Of a stretch of DNA of 64,000 bases, positions 46,401 to 58,439 are shown piece after piece. The stretch is taken from assembly GCA_900088475.1 (NCBI GenBank), contig FLMG01000355.1:144349-208348 (forward strand). Direction: 5' to 3'. The number at the start of each line of letters is the position of its first letter. Position 1 is the first letter of the stretch. The translations under genes and the position numbers were made by a program. Source of the DNA: Hyphochytrium catenoides. Taxonomy: Eukaryota; Sar; Hyphochytriomycetes; Hyphochytriales; Hyphochytriaceae. The notes below the pieces were generated by a model. That model saw only the letters and a list, made by a program, of their open reading frames with translations, was not told the origin of the DNA and did no database searches.

Positions 46401-49400
46401 CTCCTTCCTTAGCTTTTCTATATTCTGCTGTTGTTGAGCCACTTGAGCCTGCAGCCGCCTTCCTTCTTCCCTTGCCAGCTCCAATTTCCCTTGGCTAATG
46501 TCTTTCTCTCTTCTCAGGTGTCTGACTAGCTCGCGTAGCTCTGTGACAATGTGCTCCTATGGAAAGTGTCATTGGATGCAGCGAGAGAAGAGAAAGAGAA
46601 ACCCTTTATCAGATGGAGCGCTTCTACTAGTTACGCCGTTTAGGTTAGGATGCTAATACACAGAAGGAGCGGGAGAGGATGATTCCCACCTTTTCAGTGC
46701 TCTCAGGAGCTTGAGCAGAGGAGGAACCGGCCAGTGCGCGATCCTCCCTTTCGTTCTGAAGTGACTTTAGCTGCTGCGTCAATGCCTGGAACTGTGAGTG
46801 TAGCAGGTTGTTCTGGCTCTCCAAGCTGACCAAGCGCTCTGACATCTCCATCTTCTCTCTTTCTCCTTCCTGAGTCCTATTTAGAATTCAGAGGTCAATC
46901 ATAGAAGTAAAGCCCACACTACTAGTAGGAAACTAACACGGAAAGAGAGAGACCAAACCAAGGAGTTCCACCATATTTTGAACTGGTAGACTAGCAAAAA
47001 GAGATATGTAGACGACTGACACTTGCAGGGGCAAGAGGAAACAATAACGGAGATCCAACAGGTTAGGGCGAAAAACTATCATACCTTCGGGTATTCTCCA
47101 TCTCCTTCTCCATCAGCCTTGCGGTTAGTTCTGCCACCTTCTCTCTCTCTTGGTCAGCAAGGCTCTTTCTTCTTTCAAGTTCCGCCTTCAGCTCAGAAGT
47201 TAGTGCTGCATCTGCGGCGTGGAGCTGGAGTTCTCTCTGATAGTTTGCTTGGGCCTCTCGAGCTGCCTTAGCCTGCACCTCCAGGTCCTTCGACAGGGCA
47301 GAAAGGCGCTGCTCAAGCTGTTGCCTCTCCTGAGCAGTCGAAGCGAGATCCGTTTGGTGCCTGAGAGACAATAGTACCATACGCGAGGGATGGGAAACCA
47401 AAAACTGAGTGTTAGGGGTTGTCCACGGCGAGGACTGAGAAGCAAGATAGGGTTTTCTTGGCCCAGATAAGCTTAGGGTACAAATAAAGAGCCCACTAAA
47501 ATAAAGGGTATCTCTATAAGGAAAGGGTGATAGACCCGGACTAGGAGAAAATACGTCTGATCGTCTTTGACAAGAATGAGGTAGAACCAAAGATTCGGTA
47601 TGCACCTTGCTCGTTCTTTTTCTCTTTCTTCCATTAGGCGATCAATCTCTTCTCGCAGCTTGTTCGCATCGCCAATGCTCTCTTTCAAGTTCCTTTGTAC
47701 TGCTTGTAGCTCCTCTCTCGCTTTCGCTCCTTCTCGTTCCGCTTTCTCCAACTTGGCGGTATGCTCTTCCTTCCATTGCGAAGAAGCTGCGGAGAGCTCA
47801 GCTAGAGCTTTCTCATTAGCCATAGAAACAGCCTTGTACTGCTTGACCTGCTCTGTGAGGTCCCTTGCTGCAGCCTTTGCAGCTGTAAGCTCCTGTTCCT
47901 TCGCCCTCAGCTGCAAATGAAGGGAGCCAGTCTCGTCCTCTCCCTCCGTCCGCTCCTGGCCCTCATTCCGAGAAAGGTATGCAGAGCGGCTCTGCTCTCT
48001 AACATGGGCAAGTTCCTTCTCCAAGCGCGAAATGAGCTGCTGCTTGGAGAGAAGTTGATTGTCTTTCTCCGCGGCTCTCTCTCTCAACGCACTAGCCTCG
48101 GAAATCGCAGCCTCCAGCTTCTCATGGCTGGCCTTCAGATCAAGAGCAGCTTGATGCTGGAGCTGTAGACAGGGCGAAACGAGAGAGACCTTAAGAAAAG
48201 TCATCCAAAAATAAGGGTAAAAGAAAGACAAGGATGGTGCGACGCGACTTGGCACACGAGCGCATCAAAAGGCGGATTGAGTCCCAAAGGGGCGGTCAGA
48301 AATAGAGAAAGACATTAGTGGACTCGAGCCAGCCCTAACTACAATAGCGAAAGTGGGAGGGACGGCAGTGTTTGATCATAGTACTTCATACCTGCCGCTG
48401 GAGCGCTTGACTCTCTTCAAGACTTTCTCTGGCCTTCTCCGCAGCCTTCTTTTGATGGTCGATCTCCGTCAGCAGCCTCTCTCTTTCTTCCATAGCTCTG
48501 CTCTGCAGTTCCCTCTCTATGTTCTGGACGCTTTCCAGTAATCTCATGAGCCTTGCAGAGTCCTCACGGAGCTTTGCATTCTCTTCTTCTAGCCTTTTCT
48601 GCGCACTTTCTGATATCTCCTTTTCTATCGTCAGGTTTGAGATCCTGAGATTGGCACTTCTTAAAGCTTCTGCAGAACTCTGAACTCGAGCCTCTAGCTC
48701 TTGAAGTTGCTTCTGGTGCGAAAGTAGAAGAGCCTGAAGCTCGCCATTCTTTCCTCTGAGCCTACCGGCTTCTTCCTCAGCAGCTACTCTGATACCTTCC
48801 AAGCTTTCATACCGCTGCTGCAAGAACCTGCGGAGGGAATAGTAAGCCACGAAGCCCCAGAAGTCTAGAGTGACGAGCTTGCGCAATGCTCTTCAAAACG
48901 CAGCCCTGACTGATGAAAGACAATACTCCTAGGGCAAATAGGCTAGGCTAAGAGACGAGCTAGGGCGGGGATGAAGACAGAAGAGAACTGGCGCGGGTCC
49001 AAGGAGGTTTGTTGAACGGGATAATGGGAACAGGGATGAACGAGAGATTTTAGGACTAACCTAGCCTCCGCTTGGGCCTGACTGGCAGCAACCTTATCCT
49101 GAGCTCCCTCCGCGCGCAGCTTGTTGATTTGCTCCTGCAGCATCTGCTCTGTCTTCCTCTTTTCAACTTTATAGTCATCAAACTCTTGCTGCAGTTCTCT
49201 CAGCATCTCTCTGGCAGTGCTATCGTAGGTCACAGCTGCACGGGAGGAGGAGAGCCCGCTCTCCTGGCCTTGCTGTGCAGCGAGCTCCCCTTCATTGGCG
49301 GGCACAATGGCCGTTCTGTGTTCCGCAGGCGTCCCCGAGAGAAATCGTTTGTCGGCCTGCGCAAGCAGGACTCTGTACATATCTCTTTGCTGCACTATGC

Positions 49401-51859
49401 CAGCAAACATCTCCTGCTGTCTCTCTCTCCTCTCTCTTAGGTCCTCCAGCTCCTGTTGTAGCTTTTCGACCAGCTGTTGCATCTTTTGGTCCTCGACCTG
49501 CTCTTTTACTCTTAACTCCTTCTCTCTATCATCGGAGAGGCGCCTGATAACCTTCAACAACTGCAGATTTCTTGACTGTAGTTCCACAATGTCTCGAAAG
49601 GTGACCAGGTTCTCAGTGATTATAACCTCAGCGGGGCTCTGAGGTGGAAGAGATGAGAGAGGAGACGCTGTTGGGGCAGGTATGAGACTCTGCTGCTTGC
49701 TGGGCGTCCGGAAGGGTGTGCCAGGTGAGAGAAGAAGCTGCCCTGCACCTCCAAGCCCTGGACCTCCTTGCGAAAGTCCAATCTGTTGCTTAAGGAGATG
49801 CTGGACTTGACGACTTAGGTCGTCAACTTCTCTTCTTAGTGATTTGTTCTCCTCCTCGTAAGTCTCTCTCTCTGCCCTCTCCTTCTCCAGCCGTTCCTTC
49901 TGTGCCTCTAGATCTCTATGCGCTAGATCTAGCTGCCTGCTCAGCTTGTCATGGTACGCAAGCGCTCTCTCGTAATCCGCTCTCTGTCCCAAAATGATTG
50001 GCGCCTTCTCCTCTACCTCTCTCAACACCTGACCCAGGTAGAGTTCTGCCTCTTCCCTCGCGGTCTGAGCTTTGCGTAGCTCGTCTTGGAGTTCCGAAAT
50101 TCTCCCTACAAGGTCAGTGAGAGTATATCCCTGTTCAGCCAAGTACTTTTCAGCAGCGAGAGCTGATGTGTCTCGAACAGAGAGCGCTCTTCGGGCTGCC
50201 TCTCCAAAGCCTGCACCGCCGGGCCCCTTCGCATCCTCCAGTTCTTTCTTCAGGACGGACATCTGCTGCTCTAGGTCAGCAACTTTGGCCTCTGAACTTT
50301 CTGCTTGTTGCTTAAGAAGCTCTTCACTATCCTTCTTGAGTCGAGCGCGCTCCTGCTCTGCCTCATCCACCGCTGATTTCAGTGAAGTGATCACATTCTC
50401 CAAACGAGAGACCTTCGAGGAGGCTTCCTCGGAGGATTCCTAAAGATGTATGGGACATTGGGGTCAGACTGGGATAGAGGCATTGCGCATCTTAGTCCCC
50501 TTATACAGCCCCTGACAGAGTCTCTTGCAGCATTTCGCGCGTTCAACTGGCTCTCCACTGCTCACCTTATAGAGTTGAGTCAAACGTGCTTGAGTCGCTA
50601 GTTCACGCTGCGCCTGGGCTTCGCTGTCCAGTAAGTTCTGTTGTAGTTCCTTCACCTTTTCTCTCTCTTCTGCTAGCATCTTCTCGTGCCTTGCCGCCTT
50701 TTCTTTCCAAGCTTTCAACTGTTTGTTGAGTCCCTCTCCCTCCTCCTTCAGCTGCAAGTTGCTGCTTTGCAGTTCCATGACCCGCTCTGAATGCTGCTTC
50801 TTGAGCTGCAAAACTCTGCTGGAGGACTCAGCCAGCTGTTGCTCCAGCCAGGAGTTTTGCTTGCTTAGCGCGTCTTTTTCCTGGTTCAGGCGATCTACGG
50901 TCATTTGTAGAGGGACCTGTCAAAAAGAGACTAATATGAGTTTGTTGAAAGACCGATTTAAATATATCCACTACTCACACAGTGAGAGTGAGTAGAAGAG
51001 ATATAGCGTAGCAATGAGCCTAACAAGAATTTATACTCACGGCGTCTGAGCTCACTTCCGAGATCTTCCTTTGGAGCTCTGTCTCCCGTTTCTGGCTCTC
51101 GAGCAGCTTGTCTGTCAAGCTTCGAATGTCCTCTGGTATGAAAGATGAAAGGTAGGTTCAAGGGTTAGACTAGGCATGTAAGACCTCGCTTGAAGAGGGT
51201 TCCATTTGCGTACCTCGCAAGGAAGCGAGTTCGGAATATCTTCGGTCGGCGAGCTGCTGCGCGTCTCGCTTCTCTGCCAGGGAAACCTCTAGAGAGGACC
51301 GCGTCTGCTGGAGCTGACTTTTTACGTCTCCCAGCTGCTCTTCCAAAGTCTTGACCTGCTTTGAAAGCGAGGAGTTCTGGGTCTCTAAAGTGGAGGAGGA
51401 AACGAGTGCATAGTAAGCATGATAAAGTCCACTTAATAAATACGAAGCTCTGGGGATGGAGGCAAGGGAATGGTGATTAATAGACTCACCAAGCTCCTTG
51501 TTTTCATTGATGAGAACATCCTTCTGTGATCTCAGTAGTGTGAAGTCCTTCTGAAGCTTTATAAATCGTTTTTCCAGGTCATGAAATAGCTGGTCTGCAG
51601 GCGGATGATTAGGCTATGAAAGCTCTCAGGCGGATGATTAGGCTATGAAAGCTCTCTAAAATACAGAGCGAAAGACATCTGGACCAGACCACGAAATTTC
51701 TTGTACCGCGTTTGAACATTTCTTAGAGACAAAGAGACAACACATCGAATATCTAGATGCCCTTCCCGGACCTCGGTTGATGTCCTCAATGTGCTTCTGT
51801 GTCATCTCGCCTGACTCTTCTACGTCTGCCATGGTCTCTTCAGAGTCCTGCAGACTCAT
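43496..51859 (-). CDS. TPR/Mlp-like nuclear pore basket protein (large coiled coil)
   Basis: About 8.4 kb of exons on the minus strand from a probable ATG at 51859 (MSLQDSEETMADVEESGEMT). Exon 1 joins in phase to DQLFHDLEKRFIKLQKDFTL. Nearly all the rest is heptad coiled coil (Glu/Lys/Gln/Leu-rich). Diagnostic TPR/Mlp segments occur about 49,370-49,650: ITENLVTFRDIVELQSRNLQ, VIRRLSDDREKELRVKEQVE and GIVQQRDMYRVLLAQAD. The last two exons (about 43,907-44,600 and 43,496-43,791) are a disordered Pro/Ser/Ala tail with FG-type motifs (VFGKPG, VFGSPSEQ) and a basic patch (RKQAKVES). TPR/Mlp/NUA forms the nuclear basket and acts in mRNA export quality control and spindle checkpoint. The long antisense frames seen here are by-products of Glu/Lys-rich coding. 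Confidence 0.85.
51599..51656. repeat. 29-bp tandem duplication inside intron 1 of the TPR-like gene
   Basis: Two identical copies (51599-51627 and 51628-51656), each AGGCGGATGATTAGGCTATG then AAAGCTCTC. On the minus strand each contains CCTAATC, a branch-point-like sequence, and the inner copy abuts the intron's CAG acceptor. Confidence 0.93.
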
Positions 51860-52258
51860 CACACCCGATGTCGTCACCGTGAGTATGAGAACGTAATGCG
51901 CGTTTCCAGGACGCGCTCTCCTATGCAGGCCGGTTCCCGCTGCACTGTGACCGTCCTCAAAAGGATGGCAACACCTATCTGCAGTTCTTTCGCCTCCCAA
52001 GCGCAGTAAACAACTTGGGACGACGTGGACACTGTTGATCGGATCCGCTGAAGCTTCACATCTCCTGCCCTTCCATCTGCAGACTCGATCCACAGATCTC
52101 TCAGATTCCCAATGATCTTTTTGTCAAACAGAAACACCACACCAACACACCAGGCAACTATTCATAATACCATGAGTTCAGATTTACCATTGTCAAAGGA
52201 AAAGGGGCAGTGTATTTCTGATTATGGTGTAAGAACACGTACATTACATTCAGAATGA

Positions 52259-52300
52259 AAGGCTATTTATATTGAACATAAGGCTATTTATATTGAATAT
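52259..52300. repeat. 21-bp tandem duplication
   Basis: Two adjacent near-identical AT-rich copies (AGGCTATTTATATTGAA). The second ends ATATAG instead of CATAAG. Confidence 0.85.
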
Positions 52301-52529
52301 AGTGTTCATTTTTAGCTGTCCTTCAGAGCTCCCCCAGGACTACCAGAGATATGAAGTTTACTGTGGAGACGGTAGAATAACTCTATCTCCTCATTAGAGC
52401 CAGGTGGTCTTCCTTGATTTATCCCTCCAGTACTAGACATTTCTCTATAAGGGTCACAACATCATCAGAAGCCTTCCTAGCAACTTCAACAGCAGGCCCG
52501 AAAGTGCCACTTCAGCGAATCATCAGCAC

Positions 52530-52665
52530 CGATGATCTCTCTCTTGTGTCTCTCATTCTCTTCTCTTTCTCACTTTCTTCTCTCTCTCTCATCTCTCTCT
52601 CTTTCTCCCTCTTTCTCTCTCGCTCGCTCTCGCTCTTCTCTCTCTTCCTCTCTCATCCTTTACCG
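52530..52665. repeat. Pyrimidine-rich TC tract
   Basis: A long run of TCTCT, TTTCTC and CGCTCTC motifs. It is low-complexity and sits 130-260 bp before the PYROXD2 ATG, so it could be a promoter initiator-type tract or a simple repeat. Confidence 0.75.
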
Positions 52666-52793
52666 GGAGGTGATCTTTATCAGGAAAAAGATTTACGGCG
52701 TGTACTTGCCCGCCGACGCATAAAGGAAATCTTGCCTGGGCTCGCCTAGGTGCTCACTTCTGGATCATCTTTAGACTATGTGCAGTCATTTGG

Positions 52794-55095
52794 ATGGGGA
52801 TCAAACTTGCTTCCCGTACTCTACTTTGCAGAAGGGGCGCCGCTTCCTGGCGACCCTGCTGTCTGCCGACATGCAGACCGACTCGTACAGCCTCCACTTT
52901 TTCAAGTCCAGTGCATGAAGGGTCAAAAGATGACTTGTTCTTCGGGCGATATGAGGCTCCAGCGCCCGGGCTCTTCCTCGCGCCGGCCCACCGCAAGCGT
53001 GATGTCATCATCGTGGGCGGTGGCCACAATGGACTGACGGCAGCTGCGTACTTGGCACGTCAGGGACTGGATGTCCTTGTGCTTGAACGGCGACATCTTG
53101 TCGGAGGAGCCGCTGTGACGGAGGAGATCGTCCCAGGGTTCAAGTTTTCAAGGTCAGGAATTCTTCTTTCAGACCTTAGTTCGTACTCGGGCTCGCTCTT
53201 GCATGCTTAGAAGTAAGCCTGTATCTAATGAATTTGGACAGAGGCATCACCAAATCACTTTGCTCTGCTTCTCTCTCTCTCGTTGCTGGTTCTCATCGTG
53301 ATCTTTACAGAGCATCGTACTTGGCGGGCCTCCTGCGGCCTCAGATCATTAGGGAGCTGGAGCTAGAGAAGTATGGCCTCAAGTACCTCTCGCGTGACCC
53401 CTCTTCTTTCACTCCTACTCCGCTTGATGGCCCGTACAAGGGGAAATCACTCATTCTAGGGGCCAATGAGGACGAAAACTGGCGGTCCATAGCTCAATTT
53501 TCTCAAGCGGACGCAGATAACTTTCCAAAGTATGAAGAGTTTCTTGGAGAGATTCGAGACATAGTAAGCCCTCTTCTGGATGGCGCTCCTCCTCAGCCCT
53601 TTCAGGGTAGGTGGAGAGAGAAACTCCGCACCTTGCAGCAGATCCGAACGCTGATAAGAGTCGGAGGTAGGCATAGAGAGGCTTTGGTGCCATTTTATGA
53701 GCTATTCACTGGCCCTGCGACACAAATCTTAGATCAGTGGTTTGAAAGTGAAATTCTGAAGGTGACACTAGCCACTGATGCTGTCATCGGGGCCATGTGC
53801 AGTCCCTCCCAAGTGGGTTCCGCATACGTTCTCCTGCATCATGTGATGGGAGAGGCAGCGGGCAGAAAAGGTGTTTGGGCGTATGTAGAGGGAGGAATGG
53901 GGCGCATCTCTGACAGTCTTAGCCGAGCTGCGCAAAGCTTTGGAGCTGAGATAGCTGTAAACGCAACTGTTCAGCGGTTCCTGATTGACCAGGGAGGACG
54001 AAAAGTGCGGGGAGTGGAGCTTACAGACGGGACGGAGATGTATGCGGACACTGTTCTTTCAAACTGCAACCCTTATCATACTTTCCTGGAGTTGGCGCAA
54101 GCCGCCAATAAGGACCCAGACATTGTGCCTGAGAGGTAACTGCATAAACTTGGTTCCTTGGTACTCTCTCCTTTGTTGCTGGGACCTTTATCTATCCTTA
54201 TTCTCTAGTCCTCCCTCCACACGTGGTTGCTATCACTCCTGCGAAGCTGTTGAGACTTATACATAAGCAAGAGTTCCATTCGTCAGCCCTCACACCCGCT
54301 TGCCACTTCATTACATCCCGTTTCCTCCTCTAAATACTCATGGTCTCCCCTCTTTTCCAGTTTTTCCAAGCGACTGCAAGTGGCTGACTACTCCTGCGGC
54401 GCCATGAAGATAAACTGCGCCGTGGATCGGCTGCCGGATTTCGCTTGTCTACCCACCCCTTCAGGGGTGCATCACGCTCCCCACCACCGCGCAACGATTC
54501 ACTTTGAGAACCGCATCGCTGAGATGGAGAGTGCCTTTCAGCAGGCCGTAAAAGGGAAGATCCCAAAGAAGCCAGTCATAGAGATGACCATTCCGTCTTC
54601 TTTAGACAATACTCTTGCTCCTGAGGGAAAGCACGTAGTACAGCTTTTCATTCAGTACGTCCCGTATGATCTCCACCCATCTGAAGGTAGCTGGGAGGAT
54701 CCTGCTGTGAAAGAAAAGCTTGCAGATAGGATCTTTTCAGTTATCGAGGATCATGTGCCAGGCTTCTCCGCCTCTGTGATCGGGAGAGATATCCTCTCCC
54801 CTTTGGATCTAGAAAGAATTTTTGGACTGTACAAGGGAAACATTTTCCACGGCTCTCTATCACTCCATCAGCTAGGATACGCACGACCCGCTCCGGGCTA
54901 CAGCAGCTACCGTTCGCCGATCCCAGGGCTTTATATGTGTGGAGCAGGTAGAAGGAGACATGGAAGATAAAAATGGTTGATCCACTCTAATCTCGTGATG
55001 TTTCATTCCTAGGCACACACCCTGGAGGCGGTGTAATGGGCGCAGCTGGGCGGAATTGCGCGATGACCGTGCTAAGCGACCTCAATATAGCATGA
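52794..55095 (+). CDS. PYROXD2: PYROXD2-like FAD-dependent oxidoreductase, probably mitochondrial
   Basis: Four exons (52794-53152, 53311-54135, 54361-54947, 55013-55095) close in phase to 617 residues. The Arg/Ser/Ala-rich, acid-free N-terminus ([20 protein letters not shown]) looks like a mitochondrial presequence. The Rossmann FAD site is [20 protein letters not shown], and [15 protein letters not shown] follows. PYROXD2-specific segments include [39 protein letters not shown] and [16 protein letters not shown]. The C-terminal cofactor motif [15 protein letters not shown] spans the last intron. The fold is shared with phytoene desaturases and CrtISO, but the motifs match PYROXD2, which is linked to mitochondrial respiratory function. 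Its substrate is not established. Confidence 0.93.
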
Positions 55096-56295
55096 CATAG
55101 GTTCCAGGGTGTAGAAAGCTCCCTGACCACTCAGCCAAGGCTGGATCCCCTCGCTACCAGCAGGACATGCACAAATTGCACTCTGCTCATTGCGGTCTGC
55201 TCTCGCCGGCGGCGAACTATTGCAATCATCGATGATCCCGCAAACTATGTGTCTCCACAACAAGTTCTGTCCTTTGAACTGCAGCTAGTACTTTCTAATG
55301 CACTTACATAACCTCAGGCTTGTACTACTTCTGTATCTATCACAGAGAAGGTCCACTATGATTCTTCCTTCTCTAATAACGAACGTAGAGAAGATGATAG
55401 AGTTGACGAAGAGACCATGAAAGCTTTGTAGCTCTTTTGTCTCTTCTTCTCTTTCTTCTCTTTATCTTCTTCTTCTCTTTCTTTCTCCTTCTTAGTGATG
55501 GTCTCGGTGTTGTCATCTCCTCCTCCTCCTTTTTCTTTTTCTCCTGTTGTCCGTTTTAGTTACAGAAGAGGAAATCTACTATGATTCTTCCTTTTGTGAT
55601 AACGAGTGTGGAGAAGATAATTGAGCTGGTGAAGAGACGAAGGCTTGGTAGCGCTTTGTTGTCTCTTCTTCTTCTTCCTCTTCTCATTCTTCTTCCAGTC
55701 ATAGGAGCTACTAGCTGTCAACTGATCAATAATAAAGAAGATTTTATTTTATGAAAAACTGAGTTGTTGAAACGTCTTGAAGAATTTATGGGCCATGATC
55801 GGTCCAGCCTTTTGAAAACAGAAAGAATTGACCAATCAGCATTATTTTTATTGATTGTTTATGACTCTTTTTACTTTTATGGTTTTGTTTATGGAAGATA
55901 ATATTGGAAGTGCGAAAGGTCAGTGAAATGTTTTATGTTGTGATGGGAGGAGGATGGACGATGAGCTTCTAGGCCTGGCAGCAGTGTGTTGGCTCCACCA
56001 CATGGCCAGCAACATGGAACCTTCGGTCCCAGCTGCCCAGCTGACATCCCTCCCTGCCTCTACAGCTACTACCTCTACACTTACTATTCCAAGCCTTTCG
56101 GCAGTCTCCTCATGAGCTCAGTAGACATGCCCGAGGTCACTCTCAATCTGAGCTCTCAGGGAAGAAGTGCCTCACCGTGCACCGTCTTGCACCTTAGCGT
56201 TTCGTAGCTGGGCTGCAGCACCGCAACTTTCCCCGCTGGAAACCCTTCAGCGCCGTCTAACCATCGGCCAAACGGATAGACCCTCTAAGCATGTC
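55096..56295. other. Intergenic, low-complexity and internally duplicated
   Basis: 1.2 kb with no recognised gene. It is dominated by TCTTCT-rich tracts and holds a diverged direct duplication (from about 55,341 and 55,561). The 3' end leads into the C2-Dzip1 gene and may include its promoter. Confidence 0.5.
55341..55700. repeat. Diverged direct repeat with TCTTCT tracts
   Basis: Two copies about 220 bp apart share CTATGATTCTTCCTT, GATAACGA/AATAACGA, GTGGAGAAGAT/GTAGAGAAGAT and a trailing TCTCTTCTTCT tract. They look like an old duplication of about 110 bp plus pyrimidine expansion. Confidence 0.75.
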
Positions 56296-57954
56296 ATGAC
56301 CTCTCATAGAGTGCTTGAGGTTCATATTGGCGGCCTCACGGCGCTTCCTCCACAGCCCGAAAGCACTTTCCTTCGCATCCTATTGCTGACCGAGGCATCC
56401 ATTAATGCGGGCAATCTCCATGGTAAGCGAGCATAGATCGTCCACAAATAGTAGCGAGGTGTGAACCATAGACGAGGAAGGATAGGATGACTTCACGGTT
56501 CTGCCAATGAAGGTGAAAGAGTTCAGCTTAGACATTTCCATGCGTCATGGTCCAAACGGAAGATAGGCGGGATGCGATATCAATAGATATACGATAAGTT
56601 GACATTGACAACGGGCTGTTATCAGGCGGGCAGATTGTCCTAACTGGCGGAGAAGCAGCACTTCCAACGCCCTCATGCCAAGAGCCAGCTAGCAGCAATG
56701 GAGGAGGAGTATGTTTCGAGGTATAGTCCATTCACCTTGCGCATTGTATCGCCAGCCACCAATTGCAATATGTTATCCATTCGATAGTTACTAAAGATAT
56801 ATCGTCTCACAGGTGAAGATACTACCGAGGATCACAAAGCTGCCACTTACCGTCGCGCTAGAGATATGGAGGCGCGGACCCGGTGCTGAATCAATAATAG
56901 CGCGAGGGAAGGCCGAGATTGGCAGCCTTCGAAAGAGAAAAGAAAGAGCTTGCCCAGCCATCGAAAAAACCGTTGACCTAAACCTTGTAGAGTCGGAGGA
57001 CAAGCTGCCATTGTCTGTCCGGCTTATGGTGCTCGAAGAAATTGATGGCTTTTCTAACTCAGACTTGGATTCCGAATGTGGGGGAGAGGCTCGATTTGAT
57101 TGGGAGACAATGACCGACCGGGACGATAAGGAGGACGAAGTAATGGCTCCCTTCACCTTCACACGCCCGTCAACTCCGATAGACTGGAGGCTCATCGATC
57201 GACTAGACCTTGATCAACTTTTTTTGGAGGTAAGTGACCTACTAGAAGGGAGACCTTGGCCATAGTGTTCCTTGTCTCACCTTTGGTTCTGCCAGAAGGA
57301 TAGGAAAGCGCTGATGGCCTGTCTCCGGACGGTCAGTCGAGGGTACATTGGTCGCGAAAGTAAGTGCTCTCTCTCTCCATTCCTTAAAACGTGGCCTGTT
57401 AACGAGTGGGAGTTTAGAGTGGAGTAAGCCCTACGCCCTTATTTGACTGCCACGGTTTATATTTAGAGATGGCGGACATATGCCCTGACGCTCCAGAGGG
57501 AATGCTTGTAGTCTTTGAGATCTTGCAGATGTACAGCCAACTTCTGCTATACGAGCACAAGGCAGCACAGCTGAGGCTCAGGTAAGTTTTTCCAGAGAGC
57601 TTGGAAACCGGCACGCTGCTATGTATTATCCCTAGTCTGGATCATCAAACTAAGCACAGGCCTTTCTGCTGCAGAAGAGCCAGTAAAACAATGCATCAGG
57701 GTAAGCGCGACGTAAGAGAGAGAAAAGTAGCACTCAAGACACGGAAGAAGGAAGTACGCCTTCTGCGTCATGAACTTCGGGCTCAAGAGGAGCTATTGGA
57801 AAACTACCAGGCACTGTTGCCCTACGTCAGCCTGCCAGGTCAACATTATGCCACCGAGGCTCTAGAAAGTGCATCGTCAGAGGAACGGCAGGAGAGAGAT
57901 GATAAAAGCAACGAAGAGAATGTCAGGGGCCTGACCAGACAACGCAATGACTGA
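56296..57954 (+). CDS. C2-like plus Dzip1-like coiled-coil protein
   Basis: Six exons (56296-56422, 56626-56720, 56813-57229, 57296-57359, 57467-57581, 57675-57954) join in phase to 365 residues from ATG at 56296. The N-terminus (residues about 5-100; VLEVHIGGLTALPPQPESTF, then VCFEVKILPRI and PLTVALEIWRRGPG) has the strand pattern of a C2 domain. A central acidic linker leads to a Dzip-like N domain (about 205-280: FTFTRPSTPIDWRLIDRLDL, then CPDAPEGMLVVFEILQMYSQ, then LLLYEHKAAQLRL), where DZIP1 proteins have WR.I...D.D and L..F.LAQ...EYLL. A basic coiled coil follows (QGKRDVRERKVALKTRKKEV). DZIP1/Iguana is a basal-body protein needed for ciliogenesis. The C2 call is by eye. Confidence 0.65.
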
Positions 57955-58439
57955 CTTCTTTCCCTCAAAGCGCTGCAGCAGTTCTTTAGACGCGAACCTT
58001 ATTGGCTGTGTAATAAGAAAGCAGCAGGACATGCACTGCCTCTGAATAAAGATCACGGAAGATGACGCTTGGCTTCAGATGTCTATTGGTCCACTGTGCG
58101 CCGATGGTAGAGCTGTTTGTGAGTTCGAGCAGATCAGTGTAGTTATCTGACAACTGGGGGTGTATTTGGACCGTTAGCGGTAATTTTATGCATACCGTTA
58201 GCGGTAAGTGTATGATGCTTTCTGTTCTTGCCTTGCTTGTCACCCATCCGCCATCAGCTCCTTGCGCCAAAGACCCAGCGCTTGGCCACCTCCTCATCGG
58301 TTATACATCGGAGACCAAACTTCATCTCCGAGCTCAACCTCTTTCTAGTGCCGATACATCGGCAAGCTCTGGATGACACTTGTCTGGGTTATCGGTCGAT
58401 GGGCCTGCCTTGATTAGTTAGCCATTGGCTAGTTGCAAG
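57955..58439. other. Spacer with a 14-bp repeated motif
   Basis: 485 bp between two plus-strand genes, expected to hold the TruB promoter. ACCGTTAGCGGTAA occurs twice (58170-58183 and 58194-58207); the inner ACCGTTAGCGGT is nearly palindromic. Nothing else is evident. Confidence 0.45.
58170..58207. promoter_or_regulatory. Paired imperfect palindromes
   Basis: Two copies of ACCGTTAGCGGTAA, 24 bp apart start to start, about 2.3 helical turns. They lie 230-270 bp before the TruB ATG. A transcription-factor site is possible but unproven. Confidence 0.3.

Larger units (their letters stand above)
51860..52793. promoter_or_regulatory. Divergent promoter region, TPR-like and PYROXD2
   Basis: A 934-bp head-to-head spacer. 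It contains a 21-bp tandem duplication (about 52,259-52,300, AAGGCTATTTATATTGAACA type) and a pyrimidine-rich TCTCT tract (about 52,530-52,660) close to the PYROXD2 start. Open frames on the minus strand near 51,870-52,140 could be 5' untranslated sequence. Confidence 0.45.

Noticed and set aside
52794-55095. Phytoene desaturase or carotenoid isomerase
   Set aside because: FAD fold is shared, but the internal motifs and C-terminal [15 protein letters not shown] match PYROXD2.
57414-57614. Minus-strand frame opposite Dzip1-like exon 5
   Set aside because: It is antisense to an in-phase exon with family resemblance.
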